Below are positions 55,403-63,935 of a stretch of 64,000 nucleotides of DNA, piece after piece (within the stretch, counting starts at the first letter, position 1; every line of letters begins with the position of its first letter). The DNA is from an uncultured Eubacteriales bacterium. GTDB taxonomy: Bacteria; Bacillota; Clostridia; Christensenellales; Aristaeellaceae. The notes beneath the pieces were generated by a model. It was not told the DNA's origin and did not search any database. It saw only the letters and a list, made by a program, of their open reading frames with translations. Both the position numbers and the translations under genes were made by a program. Where the stretch lies: contig CACXBB010000003.1 in assembly GCA_902765735.1 (NCBI GenBank), positions 1 to 64,000 on the forward strand, read 5' to 3'.

Positions 55403-55428
55403 TGTGAATGAAAGAAAGGGGTATCATC

Positions 55429-56361
55429 ATGGCGAAGGTATACAAGACTGCGGATCAGCTGATCGGAGGAACGCCTCTTCTGGAGCTTCAACACATCGAG
55501 GCGCAGGAGGGATTAAAGGCCAGGATACTTGCGAAGCTTGAGTATTTCAACCCGGCGGGCAGCGTGAAGGACCGCATCGCGAAGGCGATGATCGACGACG
55601 CCGAGGCCCGCGGCGCGCTCAGGCCCGGCTCGGTGATCATCGAGCCCACCTCCGGCAACACCGGCATCGGCCTGGCGGCGGTGGCGGCGGCCCGGGGCTA
55701 CCGGATCATCATCGTCATGCCGGAGACCATGTCCGTCGAGCGCCGGGTGCTGATGAAGGCCTACGGCGCGGAACTGGTGCTCACCGAGGGCTCAAAGGGC
55801 ATGAAGGGTGCCATCGCCAAGGCGGAGGAACTGGCCAAAGAAATCGAAAACAGCTTCATCCCCGCCCAGTTCGACAACCCCGCCAACCCGAAGGCCCACT
55901 TTGACACCACCGGCCCCGAGATCTTCGAGGACACCGACGGCGAAGTGGACATCTTCGTGGCCGGCGTGGGCACCGGCGGCACCGTCACCGGCGTGGGCCA
56001 GTACCTCAAGTCGAAGAAGCCCGGCGTCAAGGTGGTTGCCGTGGAGCCCGCCTCCTCGGCGGTCCTGTCCACCGGCGTGGCCGGGGCGCACAAGATCCAG
56101 GGCATCGGCGCGGGCTTCGTGCCGAAGGTGCTGGACACCGGCGTGTACGACGAGATCATCCCCGTCGCCAACGAGGACGCCTTCGCCACCGGCAAGCGCA
56201 TCGGCCGCGCCGAGGGCGTGCTGGTGGGCATCTCCTCCGGCGCGGCGGTCTGGGCGGCCATCGAGCTGGCCAAGCGGCCCGAGAACGCCGGCAAGACCAT
56301 CGTGGCGCTGCTGCCCGACACCGGCGACCGGTACCTGTCCACCCCGCTGTTCGCGGAATGA
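55429..56361 (+). CDS. cysK: cysteine synthase (O-acetylserine sulfhydrylase)
   Basis: A 310-residue PLP enzyme that makes cysteine from O-acetylserine and sulfide. The PLP lysine lies in [17 protein letters not shown], the phosphate/substrate loop in [18 protein letters not shown], the glycine-rich PLP phosphate site in [20 protein letters not shown], and the C-terminal part in [18 protein letters not shown] at 55429 follows GAAAGGGG. A long leader with a cysteine-rich ORF and an attenuator-like hairpin precedes it. Confidence 0.95.
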   Translation: MAKVYKTADQLIGGTPLLELQHIEAQEGLKARILAKLEYFNPAGSVKDRIAKAMIDDAEARGALRPGSVIIEPTSGNTGIGLAAVAAARGYRIIIVMPETMSVERRVLMKAYGAELVLTEGSKGMKGAIAKAEELAKEIENSFIPAQFDNPANPKAHFDTTGPEIFEDTDGEVDIFVAGVGTGGTVTGVGQYLKSKKPGVKVVAVEPASSAVLSTGVAGAHKIQGIGAGFVPKVLDTGVYDEIIPVANEDAFATGKRIGRAEGVLVGISSGAAVWAAIELAKRPENAGKTIVALLPDTGDRYLSTPLFAE

Positions 56362-56389
56362 GCACTGGTTCTTTACGCTTTCCTGGGGG

Positions 56390-56517
56390 TAACGACCTCT
56401 CAGTCACCGACTTCGTCGGCGACAGCTCCCCTGAGAGGGGAGCCGAGGCTGCCGCCTTTGGACGTAACCTCCTTGCCTCCCCTTTTAGGGGAGGTGCCCC
56501 CGAAGGGGGCGGAGAGG
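56390..56517. repeat. intergenic palindromic repeats
   Basis: ACGACCTCTCAGTCACCGAC starts a unit with CTCCCCTGAGAGGGGAG (56427-56443) and CTCCCCTTTTAGGGGAG (about 56476-56492) palindromes and CCCCCGAAGGGGGC (about 56497-56510). Same general type as the CCTTCCCC elements but a different word. Confidence 0.65.
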
Positions 56518-56546
56518 TTCCAAGCGCCAACATTCTCCATAGAAAC

Positions 56547-56578
56547 GGGACGCCCCGCGCACTGTGCGGGGCGTCCCG
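56547..56578. terminator. bidirectional terminator between cysK and ileS
   Basis: GGGACGCCCCGC and GCGGGGCGTCCC form a 12-bp perfect stem. It is followed by GTTTATT on the plus strand, and the minus strand continues GTTTCT. It serves the two convergent genes. Confidence 0.85.
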
Positions 56579-56591
56579 TTTATTATATCGT

Positions 56592-59500
56592 TCAGTTCTT
56601 CCTGACCGCCAGCGTGGCCTTTTCGCCGTTGATGTTCCACTCCTTGGCGTAGGCGCCCTCGGGGGCGTCGCCCTCGCCGAATGCGGTGGCGAGCACCGCG
56701 GCGGAGATGGCCCCGGCGTTTTTCTCGAGCACCGGCGCGAGCGCGTCGGAAGCCCGGTAGCTGACGCTGATGCGGTCCACCACGTCGAAGCCGGCCTCCT
56801 TGCGCATGGTTTGCAGCTTGGAGATGACCTCACGCACATAGCCCTTCTCGATCAGCTCGGGGGTCAGGTTGGTGTCGATGACCACGGTCATGTCGCCCTC
56901 GGTCTGGCTGACGAAGCCGGGCTTCTGGGCGGGAGAGATCAGGCAGTCGTCCTTCTCCAGCGCGATCTCGGTGCCCTGGATGTCGAACTTCACCGCGCCG
57001 TCCTTCTCCAGCGCGTCCACGAAGGCGCTGCCGTCCACGCTCTTGAGGTACTCGCCGATGGCGGGCACCAGCTTGCCGTAGCGCTTGCCGAGGGTGCGGA
57101 GCTGGGGCTTGATCTGGTAGGTGGTGAAGGCGCGGGCGTCGTCGATGTACTCGACCTTCTCCACGTTCAGCTCGTCCCGGATCAGGTCGGCGCAGGCGTC
57201 GGACAGCTTCGCGCCCTTCACGTACAGCGTGGACAGGGCCTGGCGCACCTTGATGTTGGCGGTGGCGCGGCAGGCGCGGCCGAGCTGCACGGCGGCCATG
57301 ACCTCCTCCATCTCGTCCTCGAGCTTAGCGTTGATCAGACTCTCGTCGGCCACCGGGTAGTCGCACAGGTGCACGGATTCCGGTGCGCCCTCGATATTCC
57401 CAACCACGAGGTTCTGATACATGCTCTCGGTCATGAAGGGGACGTAGGGCGCGGCCAGCCGGCACAGCGTGGTCAGCACGGTGTAGAGGGTCTGGTAGGC
57501 GGCCTTCTTGTCGGCGGTCCAGTCCTTGCCCCAGAAGCGGGACTTCGAGAGGCGCACGTACCAGTTGGACAGCTCCTCCACGAAGGCCTGTATGGCGCGG
57601 GCGGTCTCGGTGATCCTATACTGCTGCAGGCCCTCGTCCACGTATTTCACCAGCGTGTTCAGCTTGGAGAGCGCCCAGCGGTCCATCAGCGTGAAGTCGG
57701 CGGGATCGGCGGCGTGCACGGCGGGCCTGTAGTCGTCGATGGCGGCGTACATCACGAAGAAGGCGTAGGTGTTCCACAGCGTGCCCATGAACTTGGACTG
57801 CATCTCACTGACCAGCTCGTGGGAGAAGCGGGTGGGCAGCCACGGCGCGCCGTTGGCGTAGAAGTACCAGCGCACTGCGTCGGCGCCCTGACGGTCCAGC
57901 ACGTCCCAGGGGTTGACCACGTTGCCCAGGTGCTTGGACATCTTGCGGCCCTCGGCGTCCTGCACGTGGCCCATCACCACGCAGTTCTCAAAGGGGCTCT
58001 TGTCGAACAGCAGCGTGCCGATGGCCATCAGCGTGTAGAACCAGCCGCGGGTCTGGTCGATCGCCTCGGAGATGAAGTTGGCCGGGAAGTTGGCCTCGAA
58101 GACCTCTTTGTTCTCGAAGGGGTAGTGCCACTGGGCAAACGGCATGGAGCCGGAGTCGTACCAGCAGTCGATGACCTCCGGGGTGCGGCGCATCACGCCG
58201 CCGCAGTCGGGGCAGGTCATGGTCACGGCGTCGATGTAGGGCCTGTGCAGCTCGATGTCCTCCGGCACGGGTTTGCCGTCGATGCTGCCCAGCTCCCGAA
58301 GCTCCTGCCGGGAGCCGACCACGTGGATCTTCCCGCACTTGCACACCCACACCGGCAGCGGGGTGCCCCAGTAGCGCTCGCGGGACAGGCCCCAGTCGAT
58401 CACATTCTCCAGGAAGTTGCCGAAGCGGCCCTCCCGGATGTTGTCGGGATACCAGTTGACGGTGTTGTTGTTCTTCAGGAGGTTTTCCCGAAGCGCCGTC
58501 ATGCGGATGAACCAGGTGGAGCGGGCATAGTAGATCAGCGGGGTGTCGCAGCGCCAGCAGAAGGGATAGTCGTGGGTGAAGTACGGCGCGGAGACCAGCT
58601 TGCCCTCCTTCTCGAGGTCCTCGAGGATCATCGGGTCGGCCTTCTTGACGAACACGCCGGCCCAGCGGGTGACCTCGGTCATCTCGCCCCTGGCGTTCAC
58701 CAGCTGGAGGAACGGTATGTGGTTCTCCCGGCCCACGCGGGCGTCGTCCTCGCCGAAGGCGGGAGCCTGGTGGACCACGCCGGTGCCGTCGGTCATGGTG
58801 ACGTAGTCGTCGCACACCACAGTCCAGGCGTTCTTCTCGTTGTCCACGCCCTTGATGGCCTCGTACTGGAAGTCGAACAGCGGCTCGTAGCGCAGGCCCT
58901 TCAATTCGATGCCGGGGAAGGTGATCTTGTTTGACACCTGCACGCCCTCGCCCAGCACCTTCTCGATCAGCGCGTCGCCCATGATGATTGTGCGGCCGTC
59001 GTAGTCGAAGCGGGCGTAGGTCTCGGTGGGGTTTACACACAGCGCCACGTTGCTGGGCAGGGTCCAGGGGGTGGTGGTCCAGGCGTAGATGTAGGTGTTG
59101 TCCTGATCCTTCACCTTGAAGCGCACCACGGCGGAGCGCTCCTTGACCTCCTTGTAGCCCTGGGAGACCTCGTGGCTGGACAGCGCGGTGCCGCAGCGGG
59201 GGCAGTAGGGCACGACCTTGTGGCCCTTGTACAAAAGGCCCTTGTCGGCGATCTTCTTGAGGGACCACCACTCGGACTCGATGTAGTCGTTGTCATAGGT
59301 GATGTAGGGGTTCTCCATGTCGGCCCAGTAGCCCACGCGCTCGGACATGCGCTCCCACTCGCCCTTGTACTTCCACACGGACTCCTTGCACTTTTTGATG
59401 AAGGGCTCGATGCCGTAGGCCTCGATCTGCTCCTTGCCGTCCAGGCCCAGCGCCTTTTCGACCTCCAGCTCCACCGGCAGGCCGTGGGTGTCCCAGCCGG

Positions 59501-59747
59501 CCTTGCGGGTGACGGACTTGCCCTTCATGGTCCAGTAGCGCGGGAACAGGTCCTTGAGCGCCCGGGTCTCGATGTGGCCGATGTGGGGCTTGCCGTTGGC
59601 CGTCGGCGGGCCGTCAAAGAACGTCCACACGTCCGCGCCCGCGCGCTGATCCATGGACTTCTTGAAGATGTTGTTTTCGTTCCATAATTTGATGACCTCC
59701 TGCTCGCGGGCCTGGAAGTCCAACGCCGTGGAAACCTTCTCAAACAT
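56592..59747 (-). CDS. ileS: isoleucyl-tRNA synthetase (type II/IleS2-like)
   Basis: A 1051-residue class I synthetase, longer than the roughly 930 residues of the common bacterial type. HIGH motif is in FFDGPPTANGKPHIGHIETR, KMSKS-type motif in DAEGRKMSKHLGNVVNPWD (KMSKH). The region after HIGH (ALKDLFPRYWTMKGKSVTRK, AGWDTHGLPVELEVEKALGL) follows the eukaryotic-like type II class, members of which are often insensitive to mupirocin. Editing domain and C-terminal extension are present. ATG at 59747 follows GGGAGGAAAGGAC. A T-box leader precedes it. Confidence 0.95.
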   Translation of the reverse strand: MFEKVSTALDFQAREQEVIKLWNENNIFKKSMDQRAGADVWTFFDGPPTANGKPHIGHIETRALKDLFPRYWTMKGKSVTRKAGWDTHGLPVELEVEKALGLDGKEQIEAYGIEPFIKKCKESVWKYKGEWERMSERVGYWADMENPYITYDNDYIESEWWSLKKIADKGLLYKGHKVVPYCPRCGTALSSHEVSQGYKEVKERSAVVRFKVKDQDNTYIYAWTTTPWTLPSNVALCVNPTETYARFDYDGRTIIMGDALIEKVLGEGVQVSNKITFPGIELKGLRYEPLFDFQYEAIKGVDNEKNAWTVVCDDYVTMTDGTGVVHQAPAFGEDDARVGRENHIPFLQLVNARGEMTEVTRWAGVFVKKADPMILEDLEKEGKLVSAPYFTHDYPFCWRCDTPLIYYARSTWFIRMTALRENLLKNNNTVNWYPDNIREGRFGNFLENVIDWGLSRERYWGTPLPVWVCKCGKIHVVGSRQELRELGSIDGKPVPEDIELHRPYIDAVTMTCPDCGGVMRRTPEVIDCWYDSGSMPFAQWHYPFENKEVFEANFPANFISEAIDQTRGWFYTLMAIGTLLFDKSPFENCVVMGHVQDAEGRKMSKHLGNVVNPWDVLDRQGADAVRWYFYANGAPWLPTRFSHELVSEMQSKFMGTLWNTYAFFVMYAAIDDYRPAVHAADPADFTLMDRWALSKLNTLVKYVDEGLQQYRITETARAIQAFVEELSNWYVRLSKSRFWGKDWTADKKAAYQTLYTVLTTLCRLAAPYVPFMTESMYQNLVVGNIEGAPESVHLCDYPVADESLINAKLEDEMEEVMAAVQLGRACRATANIKVRQALSTLYVKGAKLSDACADLIRDELNVEKVEYIDDARAFTTYQIKPQLRTLGKRYGKLVPAIGEYLKSVDGSAFVDALEKDGAVKFDIQGTEIALEKDDCLISPAQKPGFVSQTEGDMTVVIDTNLTPELIEKGYVREVISKLQTMRKEAGFDVVDRISVSYRASDALAPVLEKNAGAISAAVLATAFGEGDAPEGAYAKEWNINGEKATLAVRKN

Positions 59748-59857
59748 GTCCTTTCCTCCCAGAAAAAAATACGGGTCCTCATCCCCCGCTGGGACGAAGA
59801 CCTTCGCGGTACCACCCAAATTGACGCCGGTATCGGGCGCGCCCGGCGGGATATACT
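59748..59857 (-). promoter_or_regulatory. short T-box leader of ileS
   Basis: The T-box sequence TGGGTGGTACCGCG (59818-59805, with the UGGU bulge at 59814-59811) is followed by a terminator stem GGTCTTCGTCCC/GGGATGAGGACC (59802-59774) and seven T (59769-59763). The promoter ends at 59863, so only about 40 nucleotides precede the T-box. A mini Stem I can be drawn: GTAT/ATAC closing a bulge containing ATC (Ile codon, 59852-59850) and CGGG/CCCG with a CGCG loop, 59856-59830. A competing CGCCGG/CCGGCG pairing is possible. Confidence 0.75.
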
Positions 59858-59862
59858 CTATA

Positions 59863-59890
59863 ATTATACCTCATTTTCATGATTTGTAAA
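59863..59890 (-). promoter_or_regulatory. promoter of ileS
   Basis: On the minus strand TTTACA, 16 bases, TATAAT. It defines the start of the short T-box leader. Confidence 0.75.
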
Positions 59891-59943
59891 TGCCCCGCCC
59901 CACGATTCAACATCGAATTTACCATTGAAGCCGGGATAATCCG

Positions 59944-59972
59944 TTCATTTTTACATAGTAGTGTGATATAAT
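59944..59972 (+). promoter_or_regulatory. promoter of the alpha-oxoamine synthase gene
   Basis: TTCATT, 17 bases, TATAAT. Divergent from the ileS promoter, 54 bases away; transcription starts about 23 bases before the TTG start codon. Confidence 0.65.
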
Positions 59973-60001
59973 ATGAATATAACACGAAGGAGGACAGATC
60001 A

Positions 60002-61180
60002 TTGGACATTTTCAACAAGTGCTACAACTACACCCTGGCCAACGACCTGCGCGCGAAGGGGCTGTACCCCTACTTCCACGCGCTGGAGACCCGGCAGGAC
60101 GCCGAGGTGGTCATGGAGGGCAGGCGCCGCATCATGCTGGGCTCCAACAACTACCTGGGGTTGACCACCTGCCCGGAGGTCCAGCGGGCGGGGCTTGAAG
60201 CCCTCGAGCAGTACGGCACCGGCTGCTCCGGCTCCCGGTTTTTAAACGGCACGCTCAAGCTGCACCTTGAACTGGAGGCGGAGCTTGCGTCCTTCCTGCA
60301 CAAGGAGGCCTGCTGCACCTTCTCCACGGGCTTTCAGTCCAACCTGGGCATCATCTCCGCCATCGTGGGCCACGGCGACTACGTGATCTGCGACAAGGAG
60401 AACCACGCCTCCATCTACGACGGCTGCAAGCTAAGCTACGGCAGGATGCTCACCTACGGCCACGCCAACATGGAGGAGCTTGAGATCCAGCTCAAAAAGG
60501 TCCCCGAGAGCGCAGGCTGCCTGATCGTCACCGACGGCGTGTTCAGCATGGGCGGCGACATCGCGAAGCTGCCGGAGATCGTCGCGCTGGCGAAGAAGTA
60601 CGGCGCGCGGGTCATGGTAGACGACGCCCACGGCCTGGGCGTCATCGGCGAGGGCGGCCGGGGCACGGCCTCCCACTTCGGACTCGAGGACGATGTGGAC
60701 CTGATCATGGGCACCTTCTCCAAGTCGCTGGCCTCGCTGGGCGGCTTCCTGGTGGCCAAGGCGGAGGTGGTGGACTACGTGCGCCACAACTCCCGCCCCT
60801 TCATATTCTCCGCCTCCATCCCCCCGGCCTCCGCCGCCATCGCGCTGGCGTCGCTTCGCTACATCGAGGCGCACCCGGAGATCGTCGAGCGCTTAAGCCA
60901 CCTGAGCGCCTACATGCGCCGGGGGCTCAAGGCCCGGGGCATACCGATCATCGAGGCCGAGACGCCCATCATCCCCATCTACACCTACACCGCCGAGGCC
61001 ACGCTGCTGCGCGCCCGGCAGCTCTATGACGCGGGCATCTACGTCAACCCGGTGCTGCCCCCGGCCACGCCGCCGGAGCTGTGCCTGCTGCGCACCAGCT
61101 ACATGGCCTCCCTCAACGAGGCCCTGCTGGACGAGGCGCTGGACATCTTCGGAAAGGTGTTTGCGCAGCCGCTGGCTTAA
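60002..61180 (+). CDS. alpha-oxoamine synthase family PLP enzyme (KBL/BioF type)
   Basis: A 392-residue class II aminotransferase-fold enzyme: MLGSNNYLGLTTCPEVQRAG, YGTGCSGSRFLNGTLKLHLE, KENHASIYDGCKLSYGRMLT, TDGVFSMGGDIAKLPEIVAL, VMVDDAHGLGVIGEGGRGTA and the PLP lysine in IMGTFSKSLASLGGFLVAK. The family condenses an amino acid with an acyl-CoA (2-amino-3-ketobutyrate ligase, 8-amino-7-oxononanoate synthase, serine palmitoyltransferase). Which one cannot be decided here; no biotin or threonine genes are adjacent. Starts at TTG after AAGGAGG. Confidence 0.88.
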   Translation: MDIFNKCYNYTLANDLRAKGLYPYFHALETRQDAEVVMEGRRRIMLGSNNYLGLTTCPEVQRAGLEALEQYGTGCSGSRFLNGTLKLHLELEAELASFLHKEACCTFSTGFQSNLGIISAIVGHGDYVICDKENHASIYDGCKLSYGRMLTYGHANMEELEIQLKKVPESAGCLIVTDGVFSMGGDIAKLPEIVALAKKYGARVMVDDAHGLGVIGEGGRGTASHFGLEDDVDLIMGTFSKSLASLGGFLVAKAEVVDYVRHNSRPFIFSASIPPASAAIALASLRYIEAHPEIVERLSHLSAYMRRGLKARGIPIIEAETPIIPIYTYTAEATLLRARQLYDAGIYVNPVLPPATPPELCLLRTSYMASLNEALLDEALDIFGKVFAQPLA

Positions 61181-61193
61181 CAGCGATGTTTCG

Positions 61194-61217
61194 CCGCCCG
61201 AAAGGGCGGTTTTTTTG
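61194..61217 (+). terminator. terminator of the alpha-oxoamine synthase gene
   Basis: CCGCCC-GAAA-GGGCGG stem with a stable tetraloop and eight T. Confidence 0.85.
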
Positions 61218-61221
61218 GCTC

Positions 61222-61397
61222 TTCACGGAAACTTGTGGGATACCCCCCTCATCAGGCGCGCTTCGCGCGCCAGCTTCCCCCCAGGGGGAAGCCTTCGTTC
61301 CTTGCCTTCCCCTTGAGGGGAAGGTGCCCCGGCCCGTAGGGCCTAGCGAAGCGTCAGGGGCGGATGAGGTGCCCGCAATCCCACAAGAAAACGTGAA
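61222..61397. repeat. MITE-like element with terminal inverted repeats
   Basis: A 20-base left end, TTCACGGAAACTTGTGGGAT (61222-61241), is matched in inverted form by ATCCCACAAGAAAACGTGAA (61378-61397), with 2 mismatches. Inside are the CCCCTCATCAGGCGCGCTTC...GGGGGAAGCC unit (61243-61293, nearly identical to the piece inside the VanW gene), CCTTCCCCTTGAGGGGAAGG (about 61303-61322), and a GCCCGTAGGGC hairpin. It fills most of the gap 61218-61558. Confidence 0.8.
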
Positions 61398-61558
61398 GAA
61401 CCCACTTATTTCCCACCCATCCCGCATATATAATCCATATTGCCCGCCGATACCGCACACAGGGTAAATATAAAATCTTTATGTCCCGGGCGATTTCAGT
61501 ATATTCCCGGCACACGAGGCGCATACTCTGTATCATGAAGTTCTTGGGAGGTAAGCAT

Positions 61559-62341
61559 ATGGATCAGGTAGTATCCCACGAAAGCATCAAGCGCATGGAA
61601 TTTCCCCGGGCGGGCAGGCGCTCCGGGTGGAGCGAATCGGAAAATCAACTGCTCTGGGAGACGGCGGACGAGGCCCAGCAGCAGGGGCTGCCGCTGAAGG
61701 CGGTGTTTGAGCAGATCGCGTCCCAGACGGGCCGCCGTCCCAACAGCATCCGCAACTATTACTACGCCCAGGTGCGCCAGCACGAGGACGGCCAGTCCCA
61801 CGCCGCGCGGTTCGTGCCCTTTACACAGCAGGAGGTGGACTGGCTGATGGAGCAGGTGCTCACCGCCCGCGCGGAGGGGCAGTCGGTGCGCTCCTGCCTG
61901 CAAAAGCTGTCGGGCGGCGACCACAGCCTGATGCTGCGCTATCAGAACAAATACCGCGCCGTCATCAAAAGCCGACCGGAGTATGTTCGGGAGATGGTGG
62001 ATCAGCTCAACGAAAAGGGCATCAGCTGCGACGCGCCCCAGGTCAACCACCGCACCCGGGCGGACCTGGGCGAATCCGCCGGGACGCTGGTCTCGGAGGC
62101 CCGCCGCTCCGGCGATTCGGAGCTGGCCCGGGCCTGCGACGTGCTCGCCCAGTACCTCAGGGGCCAGCGCGCCCCCGCCGCCGACCCCGCCCTGGCCGCC
62201 GCCGCGCAGGGCGTGATCGCCCCCGTCAAGGAGTTCATGGCCCTCTCCGGCCAGGCCCGCATGGAGGCCGCCGACGATTTCTGCGCCAACATCGCCGACC
62301 GCATCGGGGCGCTGGAGGCCCGCCTCTCCGACGCGACATGA
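61559..62341 (+). CDS. Myb/SANT-like DNA-binding domain protein
   Basis: A 260-residue protein. Residues about 18-65 form a Myb/SANT-like helical unit (GRRSGWSESENQLLWETADE, GRRPNSIRNYYYAQV), and a second similar unit at about 80-140 (VPFTQQEVDWLMEQVLTARA, QKLSGGDHSLMLRYQNKYRA). The rest is helical and Ala-rich. Related clostridial proteins are annotated as Myb-like or RsfA-like regulators; a target cannot be given. ATG at 61559 follows GGGAGGTAAGCAT. A terminator lies directly downstream. Confidence 0.7.
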   Translation: MDQVVSHESIKRMEFPRAGRRSGWSESENQLLWETADEAQQQGLPLKAVFEQIASQTGRRPNSIRNYYYAQVRQHEDGQSHAARFVPFTQQEVDWLMEQVLTARAEGQSVRSCLQKLSGGDHSLMLRYQNKYRAVIKSRPEYVREMVDQLNEKGISCDAPQVNHRTRADLGESAGTLVSEARRSGDSELARACDVLAQYLRGQRAPAADPALAAAAQGVIAPVKEFMALSGQARMEAADDFCANIADRIGALEARLSDAT

Positions 62342-62359
62342 GATCGCCTCTATGAAAAC

Positions 62360-62394
62360 AGACCGAAGTCTCTAAGAGACTTCGGTCTGTTTTT
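62360..62394. terminator. terminator between convergent genes
   Basis: AGACCGAAGTCTC and GAGACTTCGGTCT form a 13-bp perfect stem with a 4-base loop, followed by GTTTTTGG. On the minus strand the stem is followed by GTTTTCAT. Confidence 0.9.
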
Positions 62395-62402
62395 GGTCTG
62401 TT

Positions 62403-63935
62403 TCAGGGCCTGTTCACGGTGAGGTTCAGCCGCGCATGCTTGCCGTTGGTGCTGGTGACGGTGATGGTCGCCTTTCCCTTCTTGACGGCGGTCACCATGC
62501 CCTTCTGGTCCACGGTGGCCACGTCCTCGTTGGAGCTTTTCCAGGTCAGGCCGGTCACGGACTTGCCGGGCCAGAGCTTGAGCACCGCGCCCAGGTCCTG
62601 CTTCTGCCCCACCTTCATATACTTTCTGGGCTTGTTGAGCCAGACCCTCTCGGGCGAGGGATCGACGGTGACGTGCACGCTCTTCCAGATGCCGTTGTTG
62701 GTCAGCACGTAGATCTCGCAGGTGCCCCCGCCCACGGCGGTGACGTCGCCCTTCTTCGACACGGTGGCGACGCCTGGATCGGAGGAGATGAACCGCAGCC
62801 GCGGCGCGTGCTTGAGCAGCCGCCCCTTCTTTACGCCCTGAACGCTGCCGGAGACCCGTATGGTCCGGTCGATGCGCAGGGTGATGTCGGCGTGATCCAC
62901 CTTGAGGGAGCCCGGATTCACCACGCCCTTGGCGATGCCGCCGGTGATGGCGTGCACCACGGGGCTCAGCTCCAGCACGTACTCCTTCTGCGCGCCCTTC
63001 TTCACCCACGCCCGCACGCAGGCCTTGTAGTTGGTCTTCTTTTTGAGCCCGTCGATCGTCACCTCCGTGGCCCCCTCCACGGAGGCGGCCACCTTGCGGC
63101 CGGTGCTCTTGTCGCTGCACTTCTTGAGAAACACGTCGTAGCCGTCCACGTTGTGGGCTTCCGTCCAGGTGATCCTGAAGGCGTCCTCGCCCTCCGCCGT
63201 CATGGTGGGCAGTATGATGCCGTTGGGGGCCTCGTCGATGGTGGCGGTCATGGCCGGGCACAGGGCGTCGTTGTGGTTTGCGTCCCCCACGTACTTCGCC
63301 ATGAGGGTGTAGGTGTTCGCGTTGACCGCGGCGGGGATGGCGTCGATCCAGTTCGCGCCGCCGTCGGCGCTGTACTGGAGGCCGACCGCCCCCGCGGGCA
63401 GCGCGATCGGAGGCTTCACCAGCGCGTGCAGCTCGCCGTCGTAGGAGGAATTGACGGGCTCGGGCCAGTCCACCACGGGCAGATCGGCCTTCTCGATGGT
63501 GAACCGCACGCTCGCCCGGGGCATGTCCATGTCCTGCATCGGCCCGACGTAGGCGGTGTAGGTCCCGGCGTTGACCGGCGCGGCGCTCGAATAGTTGTTC
63601 TCCCCGTCCACATAGGTGATGGTGTGCCTGCGCCCGAATACCTTTTTGTTGAAATCCTCGTTGAGCGCGGCGGGCTTCGGCTTGCCGGAATAGGACAGAC
63701 CCTCCGGCGGGCGGATCGTGAGGGTCAGGCCCTCGGTGATGTCGCAGGCGCCCGCGCCGTCGCAGCGGGCCGTGATGGTGTCCCCCGCGGCGGTGAAGTG
63801 CCAGTCGTGGGTGTGGGACGCCGTCTCGGCCAGGCCAGAGAACGCGCCGAATACGCCCATGCTCAGCGCCAGCATCAGCGCCACCGCAAAGCCGGTCATT
63901 CGTTTCATTCTCATCATTCGCGTTCCCATTGTCAT
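62403..63935 (-). CDS. exported surface protein with BIG2 and fibronectin-like domains
   Basis: A 510-residue protein with a signal peptide (MTGFAVALMLALSMGVFGAF; several upstream Met codons are possible starts). Then a His/Asp-containing N-terminal region (SHTHDWHFTAAGDTI), MBG-like beta repeats (VDGENNYSSAAPVNAGTYTA, VGDANHNDALCPAMTATID), a fibronectin type III-like domain (FRITWTEAHNVDGYDVFLKK, NYKACVRAWVKKG) and two BIG2 domains (LRFISSDPGVATVSKKGDVT, TWKSSNEDVATVDQKGMVTA). No sortase or membrane anchor is seen, so it is probably secreted or held noncovalently. Function unknown. Confidence 0.82.
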   Translation of the reverse strand: MTMGTRMMRMKRMTGFAVALMLALSMGVFGAFSGLAETASHTHDWHFTAAGDTITARCDGAGACDITEGLTLTIRPPEGLSYSGKPKPAALNEDFNKKVFGRRHTITYVDGENNYSSAAPVNAGTYTAYVGPMQDMDMPRASVRFTIEKADLPVVDWPEPVNSSYDGELHALVKPPIALPAGAVGLQYSADGGANWIDAIPAAVNANTYTLMAKYVGDANHNDALCPAMTATIDEAPNGIILPTMTAEGEDAFRITWTEAHNVDGYDVFLKKCSDKSTGRKVAASVEGATEVTIDGLKKKTNYKACVRAWVKKGAQKEYVLELSPVVHAITGGIAKGVVNPGSLKVDHADITLRIDRTIRVSGSVQGVKKGRLLKHAPRLRFISSDPGVATVSKKGDVTAVGGGTCEIYVLTNNGIWKSVHVTVDPSPERVWLNKPRKYMKVGQKQDLGAVLKLWPGKSVTGLTWKSSNEDVATVDQKGMVTAVKKGKATITVTSTNGKHARLNLTVNRP

